DNA of 64,000 nucleotides from Brevundimonas viscosa. GTDB lineage: Bacteria; Pseudomonadota; Alphaproteobacteria; Caulobacterales; Caulobacteraceae. Position 1 is the first letter of the stretch, and each line of letters starts with the position of its first letter. The notes under the pieces were generated by a model, which did not search any database, was not told the DNA's origin, and worked only from the letters and a program-made list of their open reading frames with translations. The stretch covers positions 1 through 64,000 of the forward strand of contig NZ_FOZV01000006.1 of the NCBI RefSeq assembly GCF_900116065.1, in the 5' to 3' direction. Shown in pieces: positions 63,695-64,000 of this stretch. The position numbers were made by a program, and so were the translations under genes.

Positions 63695-64000
63695 ATGCCC
63701 GCCGGCGACCTCCGCATCGACGGGGCGCCGGCGACGGCCGGGGATCTCGCCCACCTCGCCCTGGTCAACTACGGGGCCTACACCTCCTTCCGGGTCGAGC
63801 ACGGCGCGGTGCGAGGGCTGGATCTCCATCTCGCCCGGCTGGAGGCCTCCGCCGTCGAACTGTTCGGAGCCGCCGTCGGCGAGGATCGCCTGCGCGGCCT
63901 GATGCGGGAGGCCGTGGCCGGCCGGCCGGAGTGCTGGCTCCGAATCAGCCTGTTCTCGCCGGAGATCGGACCGCGAACCCCGGAGTGGAATGGCGCGCCC
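63695..64000 (+). CDS. Aminotransferase class IV, N-terminal part (partial)
   Basis: The first 102 residues of a fold-type IV PLP enzyme (branched-chain aminotransferase or 4-amino-4-deoxychorismate lyase-like). ALVNYGAYTSFRVEHGAVRG is the start of the fold and LDLHLARLEASAVELFGAAV matches the HLxRL region; WLRISLFSPEI follows. The gene continues beyond the window, so the catalytic Lys is not visible. It begins 2 bases after the gyrA stop. Confidence 0.85.
   Translation, partial: MPAGDLRIDGAPATAGDLAHLALVNYGAYTSFRVEHGAVRGLDLHLARLEASAVELFGAAVGEDRLRGLMREAVAGRPECWLRISLFSPEIGPRTPEWNGAP

Overview
The window looks like chromosomal DNA from a high-GC alphaproteobacterium of the family Caulobacteraceae. 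Brevundimonas is my best guess, Caulobacter or Phenylobacterium the alternatives. The case rests on protein content: an RcdA (DUF1465) adaptor for CtrA degradation, a TrcR-type DUF1013 cell-cycle regulator, the phoR-pstCAB-phoU-phoB order without pstS, a split pntAA/pntAB/pntB transhydrogenase behind an aa3 oxidase subunit IV gene, and a GyrA with Met where most bacteria have Asp at the second quinolone position. Nearly everything is ordinary chromosome. I see no prophage, insertion sequence, integrase or CRISPR array, and no gene-free stretch longer than 300 bases (the largest is about 260 bases, before rplK).

Layout. 1-6.6 kb: translation block (tuf end, tRNA-Trp, secE, nusG, rplK, rplA), broken by four membrane or lipoprotein genes between tuf and tRNA-Trp. 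6.6-9.9 kb: DUF2059 protein, DUF47-PiT phosphate uptake pair with a coupled NUDIX gene, DUF1203 protein. 9.9-13.5 kb: M3 peptidase, serine hydrolase, oxidase subunit IV. 13.5-17.7 kb: transhydrogenase operon carrying three extra small membrane-protein genes and a lipoprotein. 17.6-22.1 kb: small accessory genes (a decayed DUF4160 gene with intact DUF2442, DUF1801, a WYL regulator with divergent partners, an M1/M61-like peptidase, a RelE/ParE-type toxin-antitoxin pair). 22.1-25.2 kb: glyoxylate-shunt regulator divergent from isocitrate lyase, with paired palindromes between them. 25.2-33.7 kb, mostly minus strand: MHYT hybrid kinase, M23 peptidase, GDSL autotransporter, a SerB-SerA fusion, and an SDR with a membrane tail. 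33.8-37.4 kb: Hsp33, CPBP protease, gamma-glutamyltransferase. 37.5-44.2 kb: the phosphate-starvation cluster. 44.3-47.6 kb: Na+-exporter-like ABC pair, small membrane protein, bS21 with an apparent CTG start. 47.7-53.2 kb: COQ9, purE-purK, a diguanylate cyclase, UbiX-TIGR02444, YdcH-like proteins, TrcR. 53.4-58.2 kb: a CVNH/crystallin protein, quinone oxidoreductase, DUF1192, RcdA, L,D-transpeptidase, bL31. 58.4-64 kb: ABC exporter, periplasmic Cu/Zn superoxide dismutase, gyrA, and the start of a class IV aminotransferase gene.

The strongest leads are the three small membrane proteins interleaved in the transhydrogenase operon, the SerB-SerA fusion, the CTG start of rpsU, the terminator-like hairpin in the rpmE leader, the paired GTCA-N5-TGAC palindromes before aceA, and the CVNH plus beta/gamma-crystallin fusion. 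None is shown to be a new system by sequence alone; each is given with what would refute it.
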